A stretch of DNA of 64,000 bases from Vicinamibacterales bacterium (GTDB lineage: Bacteria; Acidobacteriota; Vicinamibacteria; Vicinamibacterales; UBA2999): the NCBI GenBank assembly GCA_041659285.1, contig JBAZYO010000006.1:124001-188000 (forward strand), read 5' to 3'. A program made the position numbers and the translations under genes. The stretch's first letter is position 1; every line of letters starts with the position of its first letter. Shown piece by piece: positions 47,190-59,481 of the stretch. The notes beneath the pieces were generated by a model. The model saw nothing but the letters and a program-made list of their open reading frames with translations. It searched no databases and was not told where the DNA came from.

Positions 47190-49877
47190 CTAGAACGTCG
47201 AGCCCACCGCGAACTTGAACGTGAACTTCTTGGCCGGGCGCAGGCTGTTGTCGAGCACGCCGAACCGCTGTGGGTTATACGCGAAAATCAGGCGGAACGG
47301 CACGTTCAGCACCGGCATGAAGAACCGGATTTCGGCGCCCGTGGAAGTCTTGAACGCGCTGGTCTGCCCGACCACCTGCTGGAACGTCGGCGGCGCATTG
47401 GGGTTCACCAGCGTCGTCGTCGTGTACGGGTCGTAGAGGGTCGGCGCGCTCGGGTCCACCGTTTCGGTGATGTCTTCCTTCATCGCGAACTTCTGGCCGA
47501 TGGTCCGCACCTGGCCGGTGTCGTAGAACAACACCAGGCGGACCGGACCGGCGATGTTGATCAGGTACTCGACGTTGAAGAGCATGCTCTTGTTGCCGCC
47601 CAGCACCAAGTACTGATTCTGCGGGTCGCGAGGACCGATCGAGCGGATGTCGTAGCCGCGGATGGTGTACTCGCCGCCAAGATACAGCGCCTCGGTGATC
47701 GGGATGCTCGTCGTGCTGCCGTACGGCTTGATCCACTCCAACTGCGTCCGGAACCCGAACGAGGTCCGCCGGTTGAGCGGCTGGAACCGCGCGTACTCGA
47801 ATCGCGGCTTGAGGAAGTTGGTGTTCCCGCCGAGGCCGGCGAGGTCGATCGAGCCGGTGAGGCGGGTGCCGCTGTTCGGGAAGATCGGGTTGTCCACCGT
47901 GTTGTGCACGAAGCTGGGCGTGACCTTGCTGATCGTGCGGCGGCCGCCCTCGCCGATCAGCAGCGAATCGGCCAGATAGGGATTGCGGCGGACGAGCTCG
48001 TCGGAATAATAGACGGGGTTCAGGTCGGAGACCTTGACCGCCTCGTAGCTGTAGACCATGAACATGCGCGAGAAGCCGGCCAACGGGAAGCCCATGGTCA
48101 CGTTGCCGCCGGTCGCTTCCTGCGTGAACTGGTCGATGTAGCGCAGGGTCCGCTTGTAGACGTCAACACCGCCCGTGATGTTGCGGTCGAACAGGAACGG
48201 CTCCGAGAAGGCGATCTGGTAGTTCTCCGACCGTGAGCCCATCTGCAGCGACACGGTGAGCGCCTCGCCGCGGCCCAGGAAGTTCGAGGTCTGGAACGAG
48301 AGCTGACCGAAGAAGCCCTCGAACTGCGACACGCCGGCGCCAAACGTCAGCTGATTGCGGTTCTGCTCTTCCAGCTTCAGCGTGACGTCCACTTCGTTCT
48401 TCGAGCCGGGCGTCTTCTGGACGTCGATGCCCTGGCCTTCTTCCAGCGGCTTGAAGTAGCCCAGCTGGTTCAGCCGCTTGACGCTGTACTTCAGCGACTC
48501 AGTGTTGAAGACGCCGCCCTCGACCAGCCGCACCTCGCGGCGAATCACGTTGTCGCGGGTCGTGGTGTTGCCGACGAAGGTCAGGCGGTTGACGAAGTAC
48601 TGCTCGCCCTCCTGCATGCGCATCGTGACGTTGACGGTGGGCTCGGCCGGGCCGGCCACCGGCCCTTCGGCCGCGGCCACCGGCTCGAGGTCGGGGAACC
48701 CGGTGAACTCGAAGTAGCCGCCGCCGCCGTAGACTTCGCGCGACTTGATCAGGCCGTTGCGGATCGGCTTGTCGCTGTACCAGTCGCCCGGCTTCAACTT
48801 GAACAGCGGCTCCAGGAACTCGGTCTTGACGACCTTGTTGCCCTCGAACTTGAACACGCCCACCTTGAAGCGCGGGCCCTCGTCCACCGGCACGTTGAGC
48901 TCGACCCAGCGGGTCTCCTTGTCAACGCTGTCTTCCAGGGTCTTGATCTCGGGCGAGCCGACGCGCGCCGAGATGTAGCCCTTGTTGCGGTAGTACTCGA
49001 CGATCTTTTCGGCGTCTTCCTCGAACTTTGATTCCTGGTAGGTGCCCTTGCCGCCGATCCACGACAGCCAGTTATGCGCCTTGGTGGACTTCATCTGGCG
49101 GCCCAGCGTGCGGTCGCTGACGGCGACGTTGCCGTTGAAGTTGATGGTGCGGACCTTGACCTTGGGGCCTTCCTTGACGTCGAAGGTCACCTTCACGAGC
49201 TTCGGCCCGGTCGGCAGCGGCTCGACCAGCGGCGTGACCTCGGCGAACTCGTAGCCCTTCTCGGCCATGAAGCTCTTGACCAGGCCCTGCACGCGCTTGA
49301 CCACGGCCTGATCGAGGAAGGAGTCGAGCCGGAGCGAGATGCCCAGCTCCTTCATCTTCTCGTCGATCTTCGTGCGCTCGACCTTGGTGGACCCGGTGTA
49401 GTCCACGATCTTCACGCGCGGGCGCTCTTCCATGTGGTAAATCACGCGCTTGCCCATCACGCCGTTCTCGAAGGGCTCGTCGAGCGTTTCAATCCACAGG
49501 TTGTCGAGGAAGCCGGTGGCCCACAACCGCTTGAAGTCGTCCAACAGCGACTTCTCGGTCGCCTCGTTGTACGGCGTCCAGGCGCCATCGGAGGGGCGGC
49601 TGAACGGCGTCTGGATGTAATAGAGGTAGGTCTGCGGCTCGATGATCGACTCGTTGACCGGGTGGAACCGCAATTCGGTCTGCGACACCACCGGCCCCGA
49701 ATCGGCAGGCGGCTGGCGCCTGGCCGGCTGGGCCGCCGGAGCCTGGGGCGTGGCCGGAGCTTGCCCCGCAGCCGGCGTCTGCGCTGAGGCGGACGTCGAG
49801 GAAACGGCCCAAACCGCCAAAAGGACGAGAATTCTTGGAATCAAAGCGTACACACCTGCCGAACGCTGGCTAATCAA
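47190..49877 (-). CDS. bamA: Outer membrane protein assembly factor BamA
   Basis: Central insertase for outer-membrane beta barrels. About 895 residues: signal peptide, an Ala/Pro/Gln-rich stretch (about 30-60), POTRA domains (about 65-470), then a 16-stranded Omp85 barrel with the VRGY-like TIRGYDIRSIGPRD and a C-terminal aromatic strand ending FAVGSTF. Start TTG 49877; GTG 49853 is a good alternative with the same signal peptide. bamA-skp order is standard, with an added lipoprotein gene. Confidence 0.95.
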   Translation of the reverse strand: MISQRSAGVYALIPRILVLLAVWAVSSTSASAQTPAAGQAPATPQAPAAQPARRQPPADSGPVVSQTELRFHPVNESIIEPQTYLYYIQTPFSRPSDGAWTPYNEATEKSLLDDFKRLWATGFLDNLWIETLDEPFENGVMGKRVIYHMEERPRVKIVDYTGSTKVERTKIDEKMKELGISLRLDSFLDQAVVKRVQGLVKSFMAEKGYEFAEVTPLVEPLPTGPKLVKVTFDVKEGPKVKVRTINFNGNVAVSDRTLGRQMKSTKAHNWLSWIGGKGTYQESKFEEDAEKIVEYYRNKGYISARVGSPEIKTLEDSVDKETRWVELNVPVDEGPRFKVGVFKFEGNKVVKTEFLEPLFKLKPGDWYSDKPIRNGLIKSREVYGGGGYFEFTGFPDLEPVAAAEGPVAGPAEPTVNVTMRMQEGEQYFVNRLTFVGNTTTRDNVIRREVRLVEGGVFNTESLKYSVKRLNQLGYFKPLEEGQGIDVQKTPGSKNEVDVTLKLEEQNRNQLTFGAGVSQFEGFFGQLSFQTSNFLGRGEALTVSLQMGSRSENYQIAFSEPFLFDRNITGGVDVYKRTLRYIDQFTQEATGGNVTMGFPLAGFSRMFMVYSYEAVKVSDLNPVYYSDELVRRNPYLADSLLIGEGGRRTISKVTPSFVHNTVDNPIFPNSGTRLTGSIDLAGLGGNTNFLKPRFEYARFQPLNRRTSFGFRTQLEWIKPYGSTTSIPITEALYLGGEYTIRGYDIRSIGPRDPQNQYLVLGGNKSMLFNVEYLINIAGPVRLVLFYDTGQVRTIGQKFAMKEDITETVDPSAPTLYDPYTTTTLVNPNAPPTFQQVVGQTSAFKTSTGAEIRFFMPVLNVPFRLIFAYNPQRFGVLDNSLRPAKKFTFKFAVGSTF

Positions 49878-49922
49878 CCCTTAATGCTACCGCAACCCCG
49901 CCGGAGGCGGGACAGCAAAAAA

Positions 49923-52370
<2,448 letters not shown>

Positions 52371-52425
52371 CCGCCTCCGCCAACGGCTACGGGGACTAAT
52401 CCGCCGCCGCTGCCCCCTTGACGAC

Positions 52426-52431
52426 ATTATA
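52426..52431 (-). promoter_or_regulatory. Putative -10 element (TATAAT) of clpC
   Basis: Consensus TATAAT 55 bases before the clpC ATG. Here a leader and a clear ribosome binding site are expected, unlike many genes in the window. Confidence 0.5.
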
Positions 52432-52507
52432 CGGCAGGATGGGCAGGTTTCGCGCCACGAGCGCCCGTAAGTGGCAGAAATTGCGAGACTTCGGAGTTTT
52501 GGATCGT

Positions 52508-52513
52508 TATCCT
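52508..52513 (+). promoter_or_regulatory. Putative -10 element (TATCCT)
   Basis: TATCCT ends 6 bases before the ATG at 52520, the same spacing as at ilvE, recX and alaS. Confidence 0.35.
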
Positions 52514-52519
52514 GTCGCC

Positions 52520-53404
52520 ATGGCAAACACCATTGGCTTCATCGGACTGGGCCTCATGGGCAAGCCCATGGCCCTCAACCTCCTGAAGAAGGGCTTCCCC
52601 GTCGTCGTCCACAGCCGCAGCCGCGGTCCGGTGGACGAACTGGTGGCGGCGGGCGCCACGGCGGTCAACTCCCCCGCCGAGGTCGCGAAGGCGGCATCGC
52701 GAATCGTGACGATGCTGCCGGACGGCCCCGACGTGGCCCTCGTCCTCGAAGGCGCTAACGGGATCTTCAGCGCCATGCAGCGCGGCACGGTGATCGTTGA
52801 CTCATCGACCATTGCGCCGGCCACCGCGAAGCGCCTGGCGGCGGCGACGGCGGAACGTGGCGGGCAGTTCCTGGATGCGCCGGTCAGCGGCGGCGAGATC
52901 GGCGCCATCGCCGGCACGCTCGCCTTCATGGTCGGCGGCGAGGCGTCGGCCCTCGAGACCATGCGGCCGGCGATCTCGGCCATGGGCTCGCCGGAGAAGA
53001 TCGTCCACGTCGGCGACTCCGGCGCCGGGCAGATCTGCAAGGCGTGCAACCAGATCGTGCTGGGCGGCACGATGGCGGTGGTGGCCGAGGCCATCGCGCT
53101 GTCGCGCAAGGCCGGCGTCGATCCGATGAAGGTGCGCGCCGCGCTGATGGGCGGCTTCGCGCAAAGCCGCGTCCTCGACGTCCACGGCGAGCGCATGATC
53201 ACCGGCAACTGGAAGCCGGGGTTCAAGGCGAAGTTCTTCAAGAAGGACCTCGGCATCGCCATGAACACGCTGAGTGACAACGGCGTGCCGGCAGTGGCCA
53301 GCGCCGTCGTCACGCAGTTGGTCAACGCGCAGATCGCCGCCGGCGAGGGCGAAGAGGATTACTCGGGCTTCGCCAAGGCCATCTTCAAGCTCGCGAACCT
53401 GTAG
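52520..53404 (+). CDS. 3-hydroxyisobutyrate/tartronate-semialdehyde reductase-type dehydrogenase
   Basis: NAD(P)-dependent beta-hydroxyacid dehydrogenase. 294 residues. FIGLGLMGKPMALNLLKKG at the start, DSSTIAPATAKRLA, the substrate motif DAPVSGGEIGAIAGTL, and the catalytic Lys in GQICKACNQIVLGG. It could act on 3-hydroxyisobutyrate, tartronate semialdehyde or glyoxylate; no neighbour decides which. Single gene, convergent with the TPR gene. Confidence 0.9.
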   Translation: MANTIGFIGLGLMGKPMALNLLKKGFPVVVHSRSRGPVDELVAAGATAVNSPAEVAKAASRIVTMLPDGPDVALVLEGANGIFSAMQRGTVIVDSSTIAPATAKRLAAATAERGGQFLDAPVSGGEIGAIAGTLAFMVGGEASALETMRPAISAMGSPEKIVHVGDSGAGQICKACNQIVLGGTMAVVAEAIALSRKAGVDPMKVRAALMGGFAQSRVLDVHGERMITGNWKPGFKAKFFKKDLGIAMNTLSDNGVPAVASAVVTQLVNAQIAAGEGEEDYSGFAKAIFKLANL

Positions 53405-53406
53405 GT

Positions 53407-55017
53407 CTACTTGACGAACGAACGCGCGCGCTGAAGGTCGGCGCGCGCGGAGTCCGCCTCCTTCGCGATCTCCAGCACCTGGCGATACAAGCGCGTGGCC
53501 GCCGCGCGATCGCCCAGCGCCTCGGCCGCGCGTGCGGCGCCATACGCCCCGCGGAAGCGCCTCGGCTCTTTCTGCATCGTCGCCTCGAAGGCGACCAGGG
53601 CGTCCTTCGCGTTGCCGGCGTCGAGCAGCATCTCGCCGTAGAGTTCCCGCGCCGGCGCAATCGGTCCGGGGCTGATCGCGGCTTTATCGGTCGCGTCCTC
53701 GGCGTCGGCCGCCGCGCTCATCAAGCGAAGGCCTTCGTCCTTCTGTCCCTCCGCGAATCGAATCCAAGCCGTGGCGACCTGACGCTGGATATCGACTATT
53801 TCCGTCCAGTACGGATCCTTGCCCGCGACGAGCTTGTCGCGCAGCGTGACCAGTTGGGCGATGTCGGGCGCGGCATCGGCCGCGCGCCCGCTGCGCGCGG
53901 CGCCGAGGGCGCGCGCGAAATGGGTGATCGCATCGGCGTAAGGAAACGGCGTCGACTGTGCCTGGAGCGCGGCCGCCTCTGCCCAGGCGCCGCGTTCGAG
54001 CGCGTAGCGCGCCGCGATGGCGTTGCGGGCGTAGATGCCCGCGACCGGCGGCGCGGCGCCGCCCATGGCGGTGATGTCGAGCCTGGCGACCACCCCGGGC
54101 ACGCGGTCGAGGACGGCGCGCGCCTTCTGATCCTGCGCCATCTGCAAGTAGGCATAGGCCTGGTAATCCATTGCGTGCAGCGCTTCAGCCATCACGTTCT
54201 GTTGCAGTGAGGTCTTCTCCGACGCGATGTTGGTCTCGGCCGACTCCTTCCAGTAGCCGACGCGCGTGAAGGTGTGCGACGGCATGTGGAGCGCGTGCGG
54301 CGCCGACGGCGCGACCTTGGCATAGCGGCGGGCGGCGTCGAGCGCCTTGGCGGCCAGCGGCGGATGGTCGTAGGCGTGAATGATGTAGTGAGGCAGGCCG
54401 GGATGATCCGGGTACTTCGCCCACAGCGGCTCGAGGATGGTCGCGGCCTCGAGCTGCGCCCTGTATGCCTTGTCGGTAGGCGCCGCGGTCTGGTTCACGG
54501 CCAGCGCGTAGAAGATGCGAGCCTCGACGTCCTGCGGATTCTCGCGCTGCAGCACTTCCATCGCCTTGGCGTAGGCAATCGTGCGGTCACGATGCGGCAC
54601 GGTGGCCGCGTCCTTGTAGAGCTCGTTCACGGCCGCGAGATAACCGCGCTCGCGCGGCGTCGGCGAGCCGGTGGCGAGGCCCTTTTGCGCCGCGTCGCGC
54701 CCGCGCTCGAGCAGCGGACCGGCTTTGACGCCGGCAAAGGGGTTACCCCAATGGCACAGCGCGATGCCCCAGTGCGCCACGGCGCAGCCGGGGTCGGCGG
54801 CCAGGACTTTGGTAAACGTCTCCATGGCGGGCCGGAACTCGAACGAGTGCAAGAGCGCGACGGCGCGATTGAAGTCGCCGCGGGTGTCCGGCCTGCACGA
54901 GGTTTCGAAATTCACGGTGCCGAGCATTTCGCCTTGAGCGGCGTGCTGCTCGTGCTGCGCAACGGCGTATGCGGGGAGTGCCAGGACAATTCCGAAGACG
55001 ACACCGATGAGCTTCAT
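53407..55017 (-). CDS. Secreted tetratricopeptide-repeat protein
   Basis: 536 residues. Signal peptide (MKLIGVVFGIVLALPAYAVA), then helical TPR-like repeats across most of the protein: AMETFTKVLAADPGCAVAHW, GIALCHWGNPFAG, and a C-terminal set (ALVAFEATMQKEPRRFRGAY). Several His-rich loops (LPHYIIHAYDHPPLAAKA, HALHMPSHTFTRVG) occur mid-protein. A strong AGGAGG precedes ATG 55017. Probably periplasmic; no enzymatic domain recognised. Confidence 0.85.
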   Translation of the reverse strand: MKLIGVVFGIVLALPAYAVAQHEQHAAQGEMLGTVNFETSCRPDTRGDFNRAVALLHSFEFRPAMETFTKVLAADPGCAVAHWGIALCHWGNPFAGVKAGPLLERGRDAAQKGLATGSPTPRERGYLAAVNELYKDAATVPHRDRTIAYAKAMEVLQRENPQDVEARIFYALAVNQTAAPTDKAYRAQLEAATILEPLWAKYPDHPGLPHYIIHAYDHPPLAAKALDAARRYAKVAPSAPHALHMPSHTFTRVGYWKESAETNIASEKTSLQQNVMAEALHAMDYQAYAYLQMAQDQKARAVLDRVPGVVARLDITAMGGAAPPVAGIYARNAIAARYALERGAWAEAAALQAQSTPFPYADAITHFARALGAARSGRAADAAPDIAQLVTLRDKLVAGKDPYWTEIVDIQRQVATAWIRFAEGQKDEGLRLMSAAADAEDATDKAAISPGPIAPARELYGEMLLDAGNAKDALVAFEATMQKEPRRFRGAYGAARAAEALGDRAAATRLYRQVLEIAKEADSARADLQRARSFVK

Positions 55018-55073
55018 TTCACAGCCTCCTGGGGGAGTGCCAGTCTACAGCTGTGCAACGGTGACGAGACACG

Positions 55074-55817
55074 TTATTGCCAGCTCCCATACATGGGGTT
55101 CGGGACGAGGAAATACCTGACGCCGAAATCGGTGAACGCCGGCGCCCCTTGCGCCTTGCTCGATTGCGCGAGCCGCGGGAAGTCGAGAATGTTGTCGCCG
55201 ACGAACGCGACGATGTCGGTCGGCGCGCTGCTGGCCGGCGATCGGCCGGCGGCCACCGCGTCGAAGCGGGGGTTCTTGTCGGACGGCGTGCCGTCCTCGC
55301 GGCACAGCATCGCGTCGAACACCAGCGCATGCGCGGTGAACACGGCCTGCGTGTCTTCGCACTCGGATTGCAGCCGGTTGGTGACGATGGCAATGCGCCC
55401 GCCGAGTGCTTTCACGCGCGACAGGAACGCCGCGGCCCCCGGCAGCGGCGTCGCCTCGCGGCGCTTCACCCACGCATTCCAGCTCGGCGCCGTGAAGCCG
55501 AGACCGAGACGGGCCCGCTCGAGCTGATAGGTCGAGTTGTCAATCACGGTTTCGTCGGCATCGAGGACCACGGCCCAGCTCCCTGGCGGCCGCGCCGCGG
55601 CCGCCTGTTCCACGCGCGCGGTCGCGAGCCGGTACACCTGGTAGAGGGCGGCGCGGTACTCGGCGGACTCACGAACCCAGCGGACGCTGTCGGGAGCGGC
55701 GGGCGTCGCGGTTGCCGCGGCGGGCGGCGGGGCGGGCCCAGTGGCGACCGGCGCCTGCTTCGGCGCACAGGCCGCCATCGACACCAACAAGACGAGGGAC
55801 ACCAATGATGCGCGCAT
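55074..55817 (-). CDS. e(P4)/class B-like acid phosphatase lipoprotein
   Basis: HAD-superfamily phosphatase anchored in the outer membrane or periplasm. 247 residues. Lipobox SMAAC, a Pro/Ala-rich linker, then the HAD core: AVVLDADETVIDNSTYQLE (catalytic DxD), IAIVTNRLQSECEDT, the Lys in PSDKNPRFDAV, and VAFVGDNILDFPRLAQ. Resembles the 5'-nucleotidase/NMN phosphatase lipoprotein family. Substrate not settled. Confidence 0.9.
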   Translation of the reverse strand: MRASLVSLVLLVSMAACAPKQAPVATGPAPPPAAATATPAAPDSVRWVRESAEYRAALYQVYRLATARVEQAAAARPPGSWAVVLDADETVIDNSTYQLERARLGLGFTAPSWNAWVKRREATPLPGAAAFLSRVKALGGRIAIVTNRLQSECEDTQAVFTAHALVFDAMLCREDGTPSDKNPRFDAVAAGRSPASSAPTDIVAFVGDNILDFPRLAQSSKAQGAPAFTDFGVRYFLVPNPMYGSWQ

Positions 55818-55832
55818 GCCGCATCATAGCCT

Positions 55833-56948
55833 TCACCGGAATCGTCGTGGATCGAACAATGCGATGGCGTGGCGTGTTGCCCCGCCGGTGGCCAGGTCGG
55901 CGAGAATCTCGCCAATCACGCTCGCGAACTTGTAGCCGTGACCCGAGCACGGCGAGGCAATGACCACCTGCTCGTGATCCGGATGGAGGCCGATCACGAA
56001 ATGATGATCGGGCGTGAGCGTGTACTTGCAGGAGGCGGTCTCGACGAGCGCTCCGGACGCGAGCGACGGCAGGCACGGCGCCAGCGCGGCCCGCATCGAG
56101 GGCTCGTCACCGTTCCTGGTCCTGAAGAATGCCACCTTGACGCGGCCATCCTCCTCCGCCGGAAAGCCATAGAACTGCCCCCCCTCACCGAGGTCCCAGA
56201 TGTAGATCGGGAAGCGATCCGCGGCATACGGCGCCGCCCCGCCCGAAGGATCGAACCAATACAGCACTTGCGGCTCGACTTCGAGCGGCAGCCAATCCAG
56301 CTTCAAGAGCTGAGACGCCCACGAGCCGGGCGCCAGGATGAGCCGCCCGGCCTCGTACTTCGATCGAGTGGTCGTGACTTCGACCGTCTCCGACGACGTG
56401 ATGCGCCAGTCTGTGACCGGCTCGTCGAAATGCAGGTGCGCGCCGTTATCGACCGCGACATCCAAATGGGCCCGAATCGCTTCTTCCGGGAAAAGTGAAC
56501 CTGCTTCCTTTTCGTAGAAAGCGACAGTTCCTTGACGGGGCGTGAAGGGCGGGAACCGGCGGTGGATTTCCGCGGCGTCGAGCATTTCGTGAGCGAGGTC
56601 GTGCTCGCGGGCGCTGCGGAGGCTGCCGCTGACCACGTCGCTGTCGGGCGCGCCAATCATCAGCCCGCCGGTGATCTGCAGGAGCCGCCGCCCGGTGTCG
56701 GTCTCGAGACGCCGCCACAACTCGTAGGCGCGGCGCAGCAGCGGCACGTAGGCGGGATCCTCGAAGTAAGCCAGCCTGATCACGCGCGAGCGGCCGTGGC
56801 TCGACCCGTTCGCGTGCGCGGGCTGAAACTGCTCGATGCCGAGCACGCGCTGGCCGCGAGACGCCGCATGGGCGGCCGCGGCGCTGCCCATGCCGCCAAG
56901 CCCGATCACGATCACGTCGAAGCCGGACGCCTCACCGATGGACCCCAT
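55833..56948 (-). CDS. Monomeric sarcosine oxidase-like FAD enzyme
   Basis: Flavin amine oxidase of the MSOX/N-methyltryptophan oxidase family. 371 residues. FDVIVIGLGGMGSAAAAHAA for FAD, GSSHGRSRVIRLAYFEDPAY, RLILAPGSWASQLL, and the flavin-linking Cys region KYTLTPDHHFVIGLHP with ASPCSGHGYKFASVIGEILA. I start at ATG 56948. Divergent from the next gene by 22 bases. Confidence 0.92.
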   Translation of the reverse strand: MGSIGEASGFDVIVIGLGGMGSAAAAHAASRGQRVLGIEQFQPAHANGSSHGRSRVIRLAYFEDPAYVPLLRRAYELWRRLETDTGRRLLQITGGLMIGAPDSDVVSGSLRSAREHDLAHEMLDAAEIHRRFPPFTPRQGTVAFYEKEAGSLFPEEAIRAHLDVAVDNGAHLHFDEPVTDWRITSSETVEVTTTRSKYEAGRLILAPGSWASQLLKLDWLPLEVEPQVLYWFDPSGGAAPYAADRFPIYIWDLGEGGQFYGFPAEEDGRVKVAFFRTRNGDEPSMRAALAPCLPSLASGALVETASCKYTLTPDHHFVIGLHPDHEQVVIASPCSGHGYKFASVIGEILADLATGGATRHAIALFDPRRFR

Positions 56949-56956
56949 GCGCGGTG

Positions 56957-56962
56957 TAGGAT
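56957..56962 (+). promoter_or_regulatory. Putative -10 element (TAGGAT)
   Basis: TAGGAT ends 8 bases before the GTG at 56971. The same hexamer lies before the GH88/105-like gene (60002-60007). Confidence 0.3.
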
Positions 56963-56970
56963 GCCACCGA

Positions 56971-59481
56971 GTGAGTGCGTCGCGCGAGTTTTCATATCGG
57001 GGCTGGGATCGGACCTGGCTCCTCATCCTGTTCGCCCTGAGCGGATGCGCCGCGCTGATCTACGAAACGGTCTGGTTTCACCTCGTCCAACTGGTGGTCG
57101 GCGCCTCCTCCATCTCGGTGGCGGTGCTGCTGTGCAGCTTCATGGGCGGCATGGCGCTCGGCAGCGCCTGGCTGCCACGGTTGGTGCCGGCGACGGCCCA
57201 CCCCTTGCGCGTGGTCGCGGCGCTCGAAGCGGGCATCGGCGTGCTGGGGATCCTGATTCCGCTGGCGCTCCCGTTCGTTCAGCAGGCGTACGTGGCCATC
57301 GTCGGCTACGGCTACGGGAGCGTCCTGCTCAGGGCGCTGGTGTGCGCGCTGATTCTCACGCCGCCGACCATGCTGATGGGCGCGACGCTGCCGGCGATTT
57401 CGCGCTGGCTGGCGTCCGCGCGTGAGGGCGCTGCGGAAACCGGCCTGCTGTACACGGCCAACATCGCGGGCGGCGCCGTCGGCACCGTGCTCGCGGGCTT
57501 CTACCTGCTGCGGGTCTACGACACCGTGATTGCCGGCGCGGTGGCGGTCGCCATCAACGCCGTCGTGGCCGTCGTGGCCTGGCGGATGTCCGCGCGCCAC
57601 GCCTACCAGCCCCGGCCAGACCCGGCGGCTTCGGCTACCGAGACCATGGTCCAGCTATCCACCTTCGCCAAGGCTACGGTGGTCAAGAAGCCGGACGCCA
57701 CATCCGAAGGGCCGGACGCCACATCGCGGGTCCACCTGCACGCGGCGCCAATCTACCTGGTCGCCGCGCTGTCGGGCCTGACGGCGCTCGGCGCCGAAGT
57801 GGTGTGGACGCGGCAACTCTCGCTGCTCTTCGGCGCCAGCGTCTACACGTTCTCGCTGATCCTCGCCGTGTTTCTGGCCGGCCTGGGTGCGGGCAGCTTC
57901 GGCGGATCGGTAATCGCGCGACGCACCCGGGACCCGGTCGGCATGCTGGGCCGCATCCAGGTCCTGCTCGCCGCGGCGATTGGCTTCGGCGCCTGGATGA
58001 TCGTGCACGCGTTGCCGTTGTGGCAACCGACGCGGGAGTTTCTTCCCTGGGTGCGATCGACACCGTCGTACGCATTCACGTTCGACGCGCTCCGGTGCGC
58101 GGCGGCGTTGCTGCCGGCCACGCTGTTGTGGGGCGCGAGCTTTCCGCTCACTCTCGCCGCGGCCCCTCGACTCCGCGCGGGACAGGGAGGCTCCGGCTTC
58201 GGGCGGCACGTCGCCCGCGTCAACGCCATCAACACGGCCGGCGCCCTCGCGGGCACGCTGGCGCTGACACTCGTGGGCATTCCGTACCTCGGCAGCCAGG
58301 GCGCGCAACAGTTCCTGGTCCTGGTGTCGGCCGCCGCCGGCGCGGCCCTCCTCTGGAGGGCCACGGCTCGCCCGCGGCTGCTGACCATGGCCGTGGCCTT
58401 GATCATTGCCACGGCCGCCTTCGCCATCGTCCCGCCGGTGCCCGGCCGGCTGATCGCGTACGGCCGATCGGTGAACTCGTGGGCGTCGATCAAGCGCTTT
58501 CTCTATCTCGCGGAAGGCGCCACCGCTTCAGTGGCGGTCACGGAGGGCGTCGGCGGCACGCGCCAGTTCCACATTGCGGGCAAGGTCGAGGCCTCGGACC
58601 TCGACGTGGACATGCGGCTCGAGCGGATGCTCGGGCATGTGCCGGCCCTGATCCACCCGCGCCCGCGCTCGATTCTGATCGTCGGTGTCGGGGCCGGCGT
58701 CACCGCCGGCGCGCTCTCCATTCACCCCGAAGTCGAGCGCATCGTCATCTGCGAGATTGAGCCGATGGTGCCGCAGAGCGCCCGGCTGTATTTCGGGGAG
58801 GAGAACCATCACGTCTTCGACGACCCGCGCGTCGAGTTGATCTTCGATGACGCGCGGCATTTCCTGCAGACGACGCGGGAGCGCTTCGACATCATCACCT
58901 CGGATCCGATTCATCCGTGGGTCCGCGGTGCGGCCACCCTCTACTCGCTCGAGTACCTGCAATTGGCGCGCGCGCACCTCAACCCCGGGGGCGTCGTCAC
59001 GCAGTGGATTCCGCTGTATGAAACGGACGAGCGGTCCGTGAAGAGCGAGATCGCCACCTTCGCGCAGGTCTTCCCTGACACGACACTGTGGAATCCCGAC
59101 ATGCTGGAAGAAGGCTACGACCTGGTGGCGCTCGGACGCGTGGCACCCGCGCCGATCAGCGAGGCGGCGATCGACGCACGTCTCGCCGCGAGCGCGGTAG
59201 TGCGGAAGTCACTGGCGGATGTGACGCTGAAATCAGCCGCCGCCATCCTGGGAACCTACGCGGGGCGACGCGAAGACCTCGCGCCGTGGCTGGCGGGCGC
59301 CGAGATCAATCGCGAGCGACACTTGCGGCTGCAATACCTGGCCGGCCTGGCGGCCAATGTTGACGAGCGCTACCTGATCTTCCAGGCGATGCTGAAGTAC
59401 CGGAAATATCCGGCGGACCTGTTCGTAGCGTCCGCCGAACTCGAAGCGCAACTGCGGCGCTGGTACGCGCCGCAGCCTTAG
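56971..59481 (+). CDS. Fused membrane/spermidine synthase-like protein
   Basis: 836 residues. The N-terminal half has about 12-14 membrane helices of an MFS-like transporter (LILFALSGCAALIYETVWF, MLMGATLPAISRWLA). The C-terminal half is a spermidine synthase-like SAM domain (ILIVGVGAGVTAGALS, FDIITSDPIHPWVRGAATLY). Typical polyamine-binding acids are changed, as is usual in these fusions. A repeat-derived segment (KATVVKKPDATSEGPDATSR, about residue 230) lies in the loop between helix sets. Function unknown; such proteins may act on membrane or exported substrates. Confidence 0.88.
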   Translation: MSASREFSYRGWDRTWLLILFALSGCAALIYETVWFHLVQLVVGASSISVAVLLCSFMGGMALGSAWLPRLVPATAHPLRVVAALEAGIGVLGILIPLALPFVQQAYVAIVGYGYGSVLLRALVCALILTPPTMLMGATLPAISRWLASAREGAAETGLLYTANIAGGAVGTVLAGFYLLRVYDTVIAGAVAVAINAVVAVVAWRMSARHAYQPRPDPAASATETMVQLSTFAKATVVKKPDATSEGPDATSRVHLHAAPIYLVAALSGLTALGAEVVWTRQLSLLFGASVYTFSLILAVFLAGLGAGSFGGSVIARRTRDPVGMLGRIQVLLAAAIGFGAWMIVHALPLWQPTREFLPWVRSTPSYAFTFDALRCAAALLPATLLWGASFPLTLAAAPRLRAGQGGSGFGRHVARVNAINTAGALAGTLALTLVGIPYLGSQGAQQFLVLVSAAAGAALLWRATARPRLLTMAVALIIATAAFAIVPPVPGRLIAYGRSVNSWASIKRFLYLAEGATASVAVTEGVGGTRQFHIAGKVEASDLDVDMRLERMLGHVPALIHPRPRSILIVGVGAGVTAGALSIHPEVERIVICEIEPMVPQSARLYFGEENHHVFDDPRVELIFDDARHFLQTTRERFDIITSDPIHPWVRGAATLYSLEYLQLARAHLNPGGVVTQWIPLYETDERSVKSEIATFAQVFPDTTLWNPDMLEEGYDLVALGRVAPAPISEAAIDARLAASAVVRKSLADVTLKSAAAILGTYAGRREDLAPWLAGAEINRERHLRLQYLAGLAANVDERYLIFQAMLKYRKYPADLFVASAELEAQLRRWYAPQP
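57690..57728. repeat. GCCGGACGCCACATC tandem pair inside a gene
   Basis: Two copies of GCCGGACGCCACATC in frame, right after CTTCGCCAAGGCTACGGTGG. These are half-units of the intergenic GTCCGGC palindrome. Confidence 0.65.

Noticed and set aside
52371..52526. N-terminal extension of clpC
   Set aside because: 52 codons without similarity, crossing a TATAAT; the GGAGG box supports ATG 52370.
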